From Setomelanomma holmii (taxonomy: Eukaryota > Ascomycota > Dothideomycetes > Pleosporales > Phaeosphaeriaceae), in NCBI GenBank assembly GCA_010015745.1, contig ML978420.1:1-15109 (forward strand): DNA of 15,109 bases, read 5' to 3'. The first letter of the stretch is position 1. Every line of letters starts with the position of its first letter. The notes beneath the pieces were generated by a model, which was not told where the DNA came from, searched no databases, and saw only the letters and a program-made list of their open reading frames with translations. Below, in pieces: positions 1 through 7,755 of this stretch. The translations under genes and the position numbers were made by a program.

Positions 1-1723
1 GTAGCCATCTTGTACTCTGCTGGTCCTAAGTCGCTGTGGGTAGCGCGCTGAGTCGTTAATCAGTTAAACAACAGACGTGTCATTCAACAAGGTCAATAGC
101 CTGTTGTCGTAGGCTATATGTGTGTCGTGTGAACGCAGTGATAATTGAAGGCTTCCGGGCTCATAACTGTAACGGTACAAAAGGAGGGGAGGGACTGCGC
201 TGAATTAACTATCTGAGGTGGGCGGAGCTACATATATAGACTGCCGCACATGAGCTATCCCAACTTGTACTAGAGTAGATCTGGGCAAGGCCCAAACCGT
301 TACAAATTCTACTTAAATTGGCCTAATGTCTCTTCCCATGTCTTGGAAAACTCTATCCTGAAAGATACAATGGTTACATCAGCTTTGAGTACAAACCGCT
401 TCATAACCTTACTGTACTAGCTGCTAGCTTCTCACTTCGGGTTGAGTGTACAATAGGTATTTGCAAGCGTTCAGAATCATATGTCTTGAATAAGCTACGC
501 TAATATTGTTGCATTTACGCTTGTTCTGTAGAGAGCCTTCCTCCAATGGATTTTAGTCCATGTTCACTACAGCGCTGACACGAAGCTTTCGATGACCGTA
601 ATGCCTAGAATTCGAAAGAATATTTAATTGTCTTATCAGCACAGAATTTAAATGCTGCATGTGGTAAGCTCGACTAACTACAGTAGCCCACCCTGTCATC
701 TGGCTTACATGCATAGAGACATCATTGTAACGAGAATAGTACTGCAATTGAATTACAGTACTGATTGAGTCATTTTGTTTTTGTGGTTATTCTCCTTACT
801 TCTTGATCGTCATTGAAGTTGTGCAGCTATAGTCCTTTCTCCAGCGTTTAACCTTGCCGGATACGCTAGAACGGGATGAATCGTTTTGCGATACGTTTAG
901 TAATTTCGCGCTATATCTGTTTTACACGACTCGCCCTATGTTACAGTTTACAGTGGCTACCCCACCCGTAGTCAATAGATACTGCCTATTCTGCACTTGC
1001 GTTGTTCACAGCCTGTACTTACATTTCAATCAGGTTCTTTGTTCACATAGCCGTTGACGGCCGCTGGTGATAAATCGATCGCAATTGGAGAGCGAAGGGA
1101 AGTCTAAACCGGTTCATTATTCTAATTTCATAGAATTAATAGATAGCTAAGCCAAAATTCTGTGCTCTTTTACGATTACAGGTACCGTTAGTTGCCAAAC
1201 ATTCCCTCGCCCGTCTCACTGTTTTATATCCAGATTCCAGATAGAACGGCTCCACACAACATTGACGGGAAAACTGAGGTTCGTAAAGTCGTTGTCCTCA
1301 CTTATTTACTTAACTTCAACTACCTTGTGGGTTGAAAACGGACGCAGAGTCCGTAAATCTGCCGGCTTCGGGCAGGAGTTAAAGGTGTAAATAATTGTTG
1401 AATGAATCATACGAGACATGTAGCTGGAGCCAACAGTGTAGATTGAGGATCTTCAAAGGCAATTCAGAGATCATCTATATGACGTATCACTCAGAAAGCG
1501 CAACAAAGCTTATCAAGTGATACAGTATCCAATAATAGCACCTCAGCCATGCCCGTCATTCTGCTTAGACATATTTATCGATCATCGAATAAGACCGCTA
1601 CTCGGAGCGCTTCATACTGACTGACGATGATTTATAAGGCGGCCATCGGAGAGATTTGGCCACAACATCCTACGTAACGGAAGGGAATATGCGGTGACGA
1701 GGGTGGCAGTGCAGCACACTAAG
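1..1723. other. Gene-poor stretch, nothing supportable
   Basis: No open frame here has protein-like composition, splice sites in phase or a recognisable motif. The longest frames are about 65 codons and start at non-ATG codons or are rich in Cys, His and Tyr, as expected by chance. The base composition is mixed and not strongly AT-rich. A short imperfect inverted repeat (GTATCACT ... AGTGATAC, about 1484-1523) is the only structure I noticed, and it is unremarkable. It may hold old transposon or gene relics too worn to recognise. Confidence 0.6.
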
Positions 1724-2462
1724 CTATGCCTGCAACGACGGGCGGCATCTAATGTGCGGATTACAATCAAATTCAACTGTAAATTTAGACAACATTGCTA
1801 TAATACTCAGATCTAGAAGCGCATCACAGGGATACACGGACTTCAGGCCATCGCAATCATCCGCCAACAAATCGTCCTTGTTGTCTAGGCGCTGATGCAG
1901 TTGTTGCATTGTCTCCGGCATCGTGTAGTCACGCAGTGCCTCGCCGTCCAAGTCATCAGAGCGCAAAGTCCGCGATAATGAAGACAAGCTGCACTAAAGT
2001 TACTAAGGCATCCATGTCGGCCACCGCCTAGCCCGTACATACCGACACTTCCAGCAAATTCGGATTTCGTACCATAAGCACGGCGGTACACCAAGTACGA
2101 GAAGGCACTAGAAGCACCACACGATACCATGCGGGACCTTTAATGCTAATACATCTTTGCCTCTGGTGCTCTGTATGGCTGTGTAAAGTTACCAGTAGCG
2201 AGCTCCTCGTGAAGAGTTCCCAACAGAGCATAGGATGTCTTCTTGACAGCAACTTTAGGGATAATGGGCTGATCCTTCCATGCCTTCATAGCCATGTTAT
2301 TACTGGGCAAGGCCTCGATGGTACCCTCTTCGCCAGAAATAACGACCTGCTGTTCGAGCTTCTCGCCAGCAGGAGTTTCCTTAGTCATATCAAAGAGTAG
2401 TCGGAGTTCTTCTCATAGGGATGGTGGTTTACAGATGTCCTGAAGCTGGAAATGTCATACAT
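1724..2462 (-). pseudogene. Decayed unrecognised protein gene
   Basis: Reading the minus strand from an ATG at 2462, protein-like segments follow one another but in different frames. The first has 25 codons, beginning MYDISSFR and ending NSDYSLI, and stops at 2385. A second frame from 2388 carries about 80 codons (MTKETPAGEK ... EAKMY) and stops with TAG at 2148-2146. After one codon there is a TAA at 2142-2140, and the same frame then continues protein-like (SYLVYRRAYGTKSEF). A third frame reads VADMDALVTLVQLVF. The frame ending at 1724 reads SDDLDGEALRDYTM and onward, and is acidic and balanced. The two internal stops are one C-to-T change from CAG and CAA, both in CpA context. I do not recognise the family. 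An alternative is a live gene with unseen introns, but I found no convincing donor and acceptor pair around the stops. That the segments form one former gene is inference from their order, spacing and composition. Confidence 0.5.
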
Positions 2463-2953
2463 CGGCGGGCAGCATTCATTTATAGCACTTTTGTCAGTGG
2501 AGTGCTGATGTCTGAAAAAGCCAGAGCAACATTTTCATGCGACATCGCGGTTTGACGGTCCTGGTGCTACACAGTGTCATCTGAAGATTGGTGATCATCA
2601 CTACGCTGACCCTGTCACAATAACCACCTTGACGATCAATGTAGTAAGAGTGGAAGTATTACACTGTACTGTACAGTACTGCACTTCATGCATCTAGTGA
2701 TTGGTGTCAAGGCCATGTTATTACGTATCCAATTCTCATCGTTATGCCGGATACGTAAGCAAAGACAACTATCAATGTGCTTGTAGATATGAGGTTAAGT
2801 TAGATCCATTCATGGCATAGAGTAGCATGCCCCATCTTCTCGGAACGGGGGACTAGATTGGGGTCTGCAATAGAACGCAGGATAAATATGTATCAGCCGC
2901 CCTTACAGCATAAAAACCCCTTTTAGCGATCTTCTGATCATCTCTTATTCACC
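2463..2953. other. Intergenic, probable promoter of the plus-strand gene
   Basis: No gene is seen in these roughly 490 bases. A 14-nt perfect palindrome lies at 2666-2679 (GTACTGTACAGTAC). An A-rich TATA-like run (GCATAAAAACCCC) around 2908 sits about 45 bases before the ATG at 2954 and could be part of its core promoter. This is weak evidence. Confidence 0.35.
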
Positions 2954-3335
2954 ATGCATGACGCTAGTGGGGGTAGCAGGTCCCTCTCACCCATTCGCTC
3001 CACATTGGCGCCGAGACAGACTCTCGAGGCTGCCAGGCTGGCTCAGCAGCAGATTCAAGAAGAAGTTGAGCAGATCTGGGGGAGCTCTAGTATACACGCA
3101 CTTCACCGGCTCTTCGATCCTCAAGAGCTAGGGCCCGCCAATGTTGCTCAGATGTGGCGCTGCCATCAGCTGCGCCCTGAATACAAGGACTTTCTCCACC
3201 GTTGGAGTCAGGCAAGCAGACAGGAGATAGCGGAAGTTGAGTTCTGGTACGCATACTGGTACCAAGAGAAGAGGATCTTAGAAAGGATTGCAGACCAGCG
3301 CAATATCCTACTGGCATATGCCGAGATAAATGCCT

Positions 3336-3419
3336 GTAAGTCTTGTTGTCGCCTAATCGTACTCCCTGCTCATGACTTTCCACAAATGCCTGCTTGACTA
3401 CATCCTAATATCTACACAG
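3336..3419 (+). other. Predicted intron 1 of the 2954 gene
   Basis: GTAAGT donor after codon 127 (phase 1) and a TCTACACAG acceptor, 84 nt. It contains the in-frame TGA at 3395 that would otherwise end the exon-1 frame. CATCCTAATATC upstream of the acceptor offers a CTAAT branch point. Confidence 0.55.
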
Positions 3420-3642
3420 TCGGCCGGGTCGGTGTGGAAGGTCGACTGCCTGAGCGAAGAGACTGTACCTCCCGAATGAACCAATTCAATATGTCCGTGC
3501 ATCTTGTTGCTCTTTGGCGCCGAGGAAGAGCATGGCTTTTATCCCGGATTTCCGAAGGCTGGAGATCGAGCGGCCGATACCGCCGACTGGAGGATCACAA
3601 CTCGAGCATCGTGCATGACGAAAAGGGAGACCTCCATGTCGA

Positions 3643-3705
3643 GTGAGTACCCGTATGCTCGTTTTACGAAGTGTAAAGAAGCACCGAGTCATTTCAACCC
3701 TCCAG
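3643..3705 (+). other. Possible intron 2 of the 2954 gene
   Basis: GTGAGT donor and a CCTCCAG acceptor bound 63 nt, which keeps the reading phase and removes the in-frame TGA at 3644-3646. No strong branch point is visible, so this is weaker than intron 1. Confidence 0.35.
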
Positions 3706-3977
3706 GCAAGACCCCACTCCTCCCCAAAGTCAGAATGCATCGACCGATGGCTTCCCTGCTTATCATTGTACGTTAAAAGGCAAAGACCCTGCCATAGTAC
3801 AGCCATCGTCCCACGGCGCACGCAGTAACGAGCAAAATCTACTGAGGTTTCGTCGTCCAGCTCCACCTGGAGAATGATCTCGCCTCCTCTTTTGAGAATC
3901 AGTCAGGACTCATGCTGTCTTTGAACAAAGTCATCTATCTCAAAGGATACGGCGCCCATCTCCGAAAGTCAATCTGA

Positions 3978-5182
3978 TTGACGTCCAGAGGCAGCGGAGT
4001 GCACAGTCTGTGTGGGCTGCGGTACTGTTGCTAGGTAGAAACAGCGACAATGCAAGTGGCACATTTTGTTAACGTGTAGTGAGGTGATGAGGGGAGCAGT
4101 ACGGGCGATTGCTACAGTTGCTAGCGATTGATGCTTCACCCTTGCGCAAGGCTGCAACACGATTCTGTCCAGCCCCACCTTCCGTACATAAATTAGCGCG
4201 TGAGTTAACCGCAGAGCAAGCGATATAATTGGCCAGTTATCAGTGGAACAATGATTAGACTCTGGTCATACCCGCTTGCAGGGGTGAAGCCGCATTCGCT
4301 AGCAACTGTAATATAGGGCATGTTGAGTTAATATACAGCGGTGGAACAGCGTGACAAGAGTGTCAGTTGAGGCCTAGGTCGCGGCTTAGCCACTCGTGAG
4401 GGCCAGCAGGGCATGTTATTTAGTGCGAAAATAAGGAAGAATGCGCCGGACAAGCGCACAACAATGAATTGCGTCGCGGTGGAGCAGCATGGAGTGTGTG
4501 CATAGAGTGATAATCTAATGCGTGGCGCAGATGGAGCGATAGAGTGGCTGAGAAATTGAGTGATTTGATTGGCGTGACCACAGTTTGCTGTGCACGGACA
4601 TATCTAAAAGTGCCTATATGATTCGATTGTCATCCTACGCTCAGCTGTGTCTCGCTTAGCTGCAGGCTTTACCCCAGATGCTCCAATTCCATTTAGCATG
4701 ACTTCTAGCTTTCTGTCAGCGAACACGTCTAAATTAGACTTTTTCGCGTCTGACAAGCTTCTTACAGAGCTAGAACGGCTCGTGAAGCCTGTGCCAAGCG
4801 AGACAGGGGTGGGCGTGGGATGACAACCGAGTGGAGGGCGCAAAGCCGAAACTGCAAGTGCAAGAGAGTGTATAATACACATAAATGTAAGTCAGAAACT
4901 GTGTTTGAAAATATCTAATAGACACGTGTAAGCTAGGTCGTAACGCAATTACTTGCTTACGCTTATGCTTACTCTAAACAACGCATCTTCATTTCGAGAA
5001 CAGTGTACTGTGTATTGTACGGTACATGACTACGGAATTCCGCAAGTCAGGCATATGACAGTAAGCGTTGTTACGTAGTGCAGTTCCACAACAAGAATGT
5101 ATGACGCAACGGGCTAGTGAACGTAAAGCCGACATTACCGATCAAAGCCTCTTCTTCACGGGTTGCGCAAGTAAGCAATACC
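3978..5182. other. Gene-poor stretch with one weak minus-strand frame
   Basis: About 1.2 kb without a supportable gene. A minus-strand frame of 92 codons (4882 down to 4604) has a fairly protein-like middle (LSDAKKSNLDVFADRKLE) but a low-complexity Ser/Pro-rich start and no family I know. It could be a fragment of an old gene or chance. Around 4470-4580 the plus strand is rich in GAG/GTG-type words without forming a regular repeat. Confidence 0.45.
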
Positions 5183-5388
5183 CCCACCTGACAGATCAAG
5201 CATAGCGTTAGCCTGTGAACACTGCTCGTCCGCGCTAGAGGTTGCGGTGCAAGTGGGGAGTGCAAAACGGGGTTGCACATCACTTTGCACTTTACACTTT
5301 GCACTTTGCACTCTGCACTTGCACTGCAATCTTTAGCGCGGACGAGCAGTGTTCACAGGCTAACGCTATGCCTGATCTGTTAGGTGGG
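5183..5388. repeat. Foldback inverted repeat (MITE-like hairpin)
   Basis: Two arms of about 85 bases (roughly 5183-5269 and 5303-5388) are reverse complements with a short spacer. The core, from CATAGCGTTAGCCTGTGAAC through ACTGCTCGTCCGCGCTA, is perfectly matched. Mismatches outside the core are mostly transitions (5190, 5199, 5238, 5241, 5246), with two adjacent differences at 5256-5257. The arms would form a long stem. No clear target-site duplication is visible at the ends (left flank AGCAATA, right flank ATTATCA). A non-autonomous foldback or MITE element is the simplest reading. A local inverted duplication is the alternative. It encodes no protein I can recognise. Confidence 0.75.
5281..5326 (+). 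repeat. Heptamer tandem repeat CACTTTG
   Basis: Seven consecutive units of CACTTTG or close variants (CACTTTA, CACTCTG), shortening to CACTTG and CACTG at the right end. It lies in the loop and right-arm base of the foldback. The left arm carries only one or two related words (GTGCAAG, GTGCAAA), so the expansion happened mainly on one side. Confidence 0.8.
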
Positions 5389-5533
5389 ATTATCATGATC
5401 CCTGCTTACAGTGTGGCGCACACTTTCTTTGCGCCTGCGTTGCAGAGGAAGCCAGTTTCACTAAGCACTGTACATGTACGGTCACGTGGATCATCCACCC
5501 AACTAATTAGCTCACTAAGATAGCGTTGCCGTG

Positions 5534-6013
5534 CTACTGTATACCATGCACATTGGCGTCGGCGCCCTCATAGAGCAGCAGCTTCACCACCACCTTTTGG
5601 CCTCGAGATGACGCCGCCTGGAGTGCGTTGCCGTAGTGTCCACTCTTCGCGTTGAAGTCGGCGCCCTTGTCTAGCAGCAGCCTCACTACCGCCTCGTGGC
5701 CTCTCCATGAAGCCGCCTGAAGTTCGTTGCCGTAGATTCCACCCTGGGCGTTGACGTTGGCGCCCTTGTCTAGCAGCAGCCTCACTACCGCCTCGTGGCC
5801 TCTCCATGAAGCCGCCTGAAGTTCGTTGCCGTAGATTCCACCCTGGGCGTTGACGTTGGCGCCCTTGTCGAGCAGCAGCTTTATCATAGCCTCTTGACCT
5901 CCCTTAAATGCCGCCTAGAGTGCATTGCCGTAGTGTCCACTCTGCGCGTTGACGTCGGCGGCCCTGTCGAGCAGCAGCTTTATTATCGCCTCGTGACCTC
6001 CCCATGAAGCCGC
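5534..6013 (-). pseudogene. Minus-strand ankyrin array
   Basis: From 6013 downward the minus strand reads AASWGGHEAIIKLLLD, AADVNAQSGHYGNAL, a TAG stop at 5917-5915 (CAG expected), then an open frame from 5887 (MIKLLLDKGANVNAQ) through four further units to HGIQ and a stop at 5536-5534. Units are 33 residues (99 bases). The final unit diverges (LLLYEGADANVHG). The last codons before the stop look like a 6-base insertion relative to the usual unit, and ankyrin-like HGNA follows the stop. Confidence 0.85.
5667..5864 (-). repeat. Two identical 99-bp ankyrin units
   Basis: 5667-5765 and 5766-5864 are identical over all 99 bases as read here. The matching unit in the inverted block (about 6147-6243, opposite strand) differs only by an isolated transition where compared. 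Each unit encodes one 33-residue ankyrin repeat (ANVNAQGGIYGNEL and so on). Such sequence-level identity suggests recent unit duplication or gene conversion. Confidence 0.9.
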
Positions 6014-6364
6014 ATGGAGGGCACGAGGCGGTAGTAAGGTTTCTGCTGGACAGGAGCACCGACGTTAACGCCCAGAGTGGAATTATGGCAACGCATTTCA
6101 GGCGGCTTCATGAAGAGGCCACGAGGCGGTAGTGAGGCTTCTGCTAGACAAGGGTGCCAACGTCAACGCCCAGGGTGGAATCTACGGCAACGAACTTCAG
6201 GCGGCTTCATGGAGAGGCCACGAGGCGGTAGTGAGGCTGCTGCTACAGTAGACAAGGGCGCCGACTTCAACGCGAAGAGTGGACACTACGGCAACGCACT
6301 CCAGGCGGCGTCATCTCGAGGCCACAAGGCGATAGTGGAGCTGCTGCTCGACAAGGGCGTTGAC
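6014..6364 (+). pseudogene. Inverted ankyrin block on plus strand
   Basis: Ankyrin units on the strand opposite to the rest of the gene, in the order STDVNAQSG, ANVNAQGGIYGNEL, ADFNAKSGHYGNAL, VDV. The same order of unit types occurs outward on the minus strand from 6013, so the two arrays diverge from a common centre. Damage: a one-base loss near 6083, a TGG-to-TGA stop at 6111-6113 and a 5-base insertion at about 6246. A plus-strand frame from 6077 to 6520 crosses this block only because the 5-base insertion shifts it into the ankyrin frame, so it is not a real gene. Confidence 0.85.
6244..6250 (+). repeat. Probable Tc1/mariner excision footprint TACAGTA
   Basis: Other ankyrin units read CTGCTGCTAGACAAGG at this place. 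Here the sequence is CTGCTGCTACAGTAGACAAG, so the single TA has become TA-CAG-TA. That is the footprint left when a Tc1/mariner-type element with CAG termini excises: duplicated TA target plus three terminal bases. The 5-base gain breaks the ankyrin frame. The insertion is seen directly by comparison with sibling units. The transposon origin is inference. Confidence 0.6.
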
Positions 6365-6382
6365 GTCGGCGCCCTTGTCGAG
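6347..6382. repeat. 36-nt near-perfect palindrome at inversion junction
   Basis: CTCGACAAGGGCG at the left and CGCCCTTGTCGAG at the right flank a GACGTC centre (6362-6367), with only the two bases either side of the centre unpaired. Weaker pairing continues outward to about 6341 and 6388. It arises because two ankyrin units end (LLLDKG-DV) head-on on opposite strands, marking the right boundary of the inverted block. Confidence 0.85.
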
Positions 6383-6529
6383 CAACAACTTAGCTATCTA
6401 ATAGTGGCCATGTTCCGCTGCGTACATCAGCGAGTGCCCATCACGACTGTCTTGCGCATCAACTGCATGCACTGCGTCTCCCCTTTCTATGCGCAGATAC
6501 CTCTTTGCTACCTCACATAGCCCGAAGCG
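6365..6529 (-). pseudogene. First ankyrin units of the NLR relic
   Basis: The minus strand reads RFGLCEVAKRYL, then DAQDSRDGHSLMYAAEHGHY, a TAG stop at 6400-6398, and IAKLLLDKGADV. The pattern (hydrophobic helix pairs, then LLLDKGADV) is that of ankyrin repeats. The stop is one C-to-T step from CAG. The unit ends abruptly at 6365, where the sequence turns into an ankyrin array on the opposite strand. Confidence 0.85.
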
Positions 6530-6604
6530 TGTTGCCTAGTGTAGACCTGGATAATCCTTACTGTACCCTTGCCAATTGTAGCTTGGTACGCATAACACTT
6601 ATGT

Positions 6605-7165
6605 AGCGCATGCAAGCAGACCATCGTAAGTGCCACAATATCTGGCTGCGTAGTCTAGGAGTTCATGCTGACGCAGCCTCTCTTCGAAATCTTCGTCAGT
6701 GGCACAGCTGCTGCTCTCAAACGCTGGACGATAGGTAAGTCAGACATGTCTCCGCTATAAGCAACTGCGCAGCCGGGTGGAAGTAAGAGCTCGTACGCTC
6801 GAAGTACTCTTGCGTGGTGTAGTGTACGAGACGGATAACTGCGCTCTCTTGATCGACTACGACAAGACCTGCGCATACGGACACTAGGTCCTCCACGTCG
6901 GTTTTGTGTTCTGGATCAAGTTCTGCTTCGTCAGACTCGACCGCTAAGGCACAGCATATCTCAGCAGTAGTGAGCGGTCGCTTCGCGAATGTGCTTCGCT
7001 AGTCTAGAATGACCGGCTTGCCGCTTGCTGGCCTTCGATTCTCTCTAGCTCTTCACGACACGCATTTTTGAGCGCAGCTGCACCCTTCGAGAGTGTAGCG
7101 AGGGTTAGCTTTACTTCTTTTGCTGTTGTCTTGTCTGATAGGAATCTATGTCTAGACGAGCAAGA
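6605..7165 (-). pseudogene. NACHT C-terminal end, linker and winged-helix-like part
   Basis: From about 7165 the minus strand reads FLLARLDIDS, then after a frame change DKTTAKEVKLTL and EELERIEGQ. In HET-NACHT-ankyrin proteins this is the stretch right after the NTPase. A second frame change precedes FAKRPLTTAEI (about 6989), which runs open for about 90 codons through LVSVCAGLVVVD and IRLVHYTTQEYFER. This is the conserved module between NACHT and the repeats. A frame change at about 6719 leads to ERLRQHELLDYAARY, the joint that normally precedes the ankyrin repeats. About 60 bases without similarity separate this part from the HET fragment, so the whole central ATPase is absent. Confidence 0.85.
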
Positions 7166-7215
7166 AGAAACCTTGAGTTTGTAAGTTTGAATCACTGCAT
7201 GAGACAAGAAGCGAC

Positions 7216-7707
7216 CTACATGCCGTCGACAGCCCGCTCTTGGGAGAAGAACTCGACTATGCTTGGCGCGAGAAGTTCTTGGAGCGTACAGCCACGCGTG
7301 AACCATCGACTTGACTTGAAGGCTGGCACCCATGTAGACTCGGTGTATATGTTGTCGGCTTTCGTCTTTTTCTGTTGATACGTCTGATAGGTATACGTAG
7401 CACTTGGTCGCGTTTTGGTACCAGCGGAACATGGACTGGATAGCGTGGGAGAGCTCAGCCTTGTCCGACTTATCGATGCAGCATGTGTCGACCCAAAAGT
7501 ACTGTAGCCCATCTTGCTGTGCTTGCTCTCCGAAGAACCGAATTTTCTCATAGCCAGGCTTGTGCCGCCTTGTGCAAGGTCCGCGAGAGTCACCTCTTCT
7601 GTATCTTCCCCCCAAGTATGTGAAAGTATCGCGAAATGAGGTATCGAGTTTTCGTCAAAGGTAGTGAACGTAAGGCAGCCATCTTCTCCATGCTTTAGAA
7701 GACGCAT
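7216..7707 (-). pseudogene. HET domain remnant (N-terminal part)
   Basis: Recognisable HET landmarks are FAILSHTWG (about 7630), FWVDTCCIDK (about 7500), CYVYLSDVS (about 7400) and RWFTRGCTLQEL (about 7280). The first 48 codons are in one frame. A one-base loss near 7563 moves the reading to another frame, and near 7345-7350 it returns to the first. In the intact paralogue the last motif has Trp where this copy has Cys (RGWTLQEL versus RGCTLQEL). The frame stops at 7218-7216, just after FFSQE, so the C-terminal third of HET is missing. Confidence 0.9.
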
Positions 7708-7755
7708 TGACTCGTGTGGATCTGTGGATGTGTGGTAGGTGCGCGGTAGGAACAA

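Larger units (their letters stand above)
2954..3977 (+). pseudogene. Unrecognised spliced gene, frame damaged after exon 1
   Basis: The start ATG at 2954 sits in a good fungal context (CACCATGC). Exon 1 gives 127 codons with a Gln/Glu-rich helical segment (LAQQQIQEEVEQIW) and an aromatic stretch (EVEFWYAYWYQEK). A GTAAGT donor at 3336 and a CACAG acceptor at 3419 bound an 84-nt intron. Beyond it the protein-like reading hops between frames. 3423-3476 reads AGSVWKVDCLSEET. About 3453-3607 reads NEPIQYVRASC to PIPPTGG. About 3595-3643 reads VHDEKGDLHVE. After a second possible intron (3643-3705), 3706-3844 stays open in the original frame. 3846-3974 reads VQLHLENDLASSFENQ to GYGAHLRKS, with a TGA at 3975. 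Taken literally, splicing both introns gives a shorter product ending at 3877, while keeping intron 2 gives a stop at 3646. I favour a recently damaged gene or sequence errors. No family was recognised. Confidence 0.5.
5534..7707 (-). pseudogene. Broken HET-(NACHT deleted)-ankyrin NLR gene
   Basis: Minus-strand remains of a fungal NLR, read from an ATG at 7707 (MRLLKHGEDG). In order: the first part of a HET domain; a gap where a NACHT ATPase domain is expected; the end of the NACHT region and a helical linker; a winged-helix-like module; a conserved joint; and ankyrin repeats. The complete family protein would be a cytosolic receptor in which ankyrin repeats sense a ligand and HET triggers incompatibility cell death. 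Here the gene cannot work. There are at least four frame changes, in-frame stops at 5917-5915 and 6400-6398, no Walker A or B motif, and an inverted ankyrin block inside the repeat section. It is a paralogue of the open HET-NACHT gene at 12627, and the two share a similar leader before the ATG. Confidence 0.85.

Noticed and set aside
3486..3866. Minus-strand 126-codon frame opposite the damaged plus-strand gene
   Set aside because: Antisense to protein-like plus segments, with no motif and an unremarkable composition.
4604..4882. Minus-strand 92-codon frame as a transposase fragment
   Set aside because: No catalytic or zinc-finger motif, terminal repeats or target duplication to support it.
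5281..5326. CRISPR-like array or telomeric repeat
   Set aside because: Units are 7 bases, contiguous and imperfect, without spacers, and unlike the fungal telomere repeat TTAGGG.
5535..5541. TACTGTA as a second excision scar
   Set aside because: Removing five bases does not restore the ankyrin frame (six would fit), and the 7-mer also occurs elsewhere (for example at 7499) as expected by chance in 15 kb.
6014..6364. Simple inversion of a block of the ankyrin domain
   Set aside because: Turning the block round does not rejoin complete units at either end, and both arms have the same unit order outward, which fits inverted duplication better.
6077..6520. Plus-strand 147-codon open frame as a gene
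   Set aside because: Its first half is an out-of-frame reading of ankyrin DNA, its middle is ankyrin only after a 5-base insertion, and its end is antisense to another ankyrin unit.
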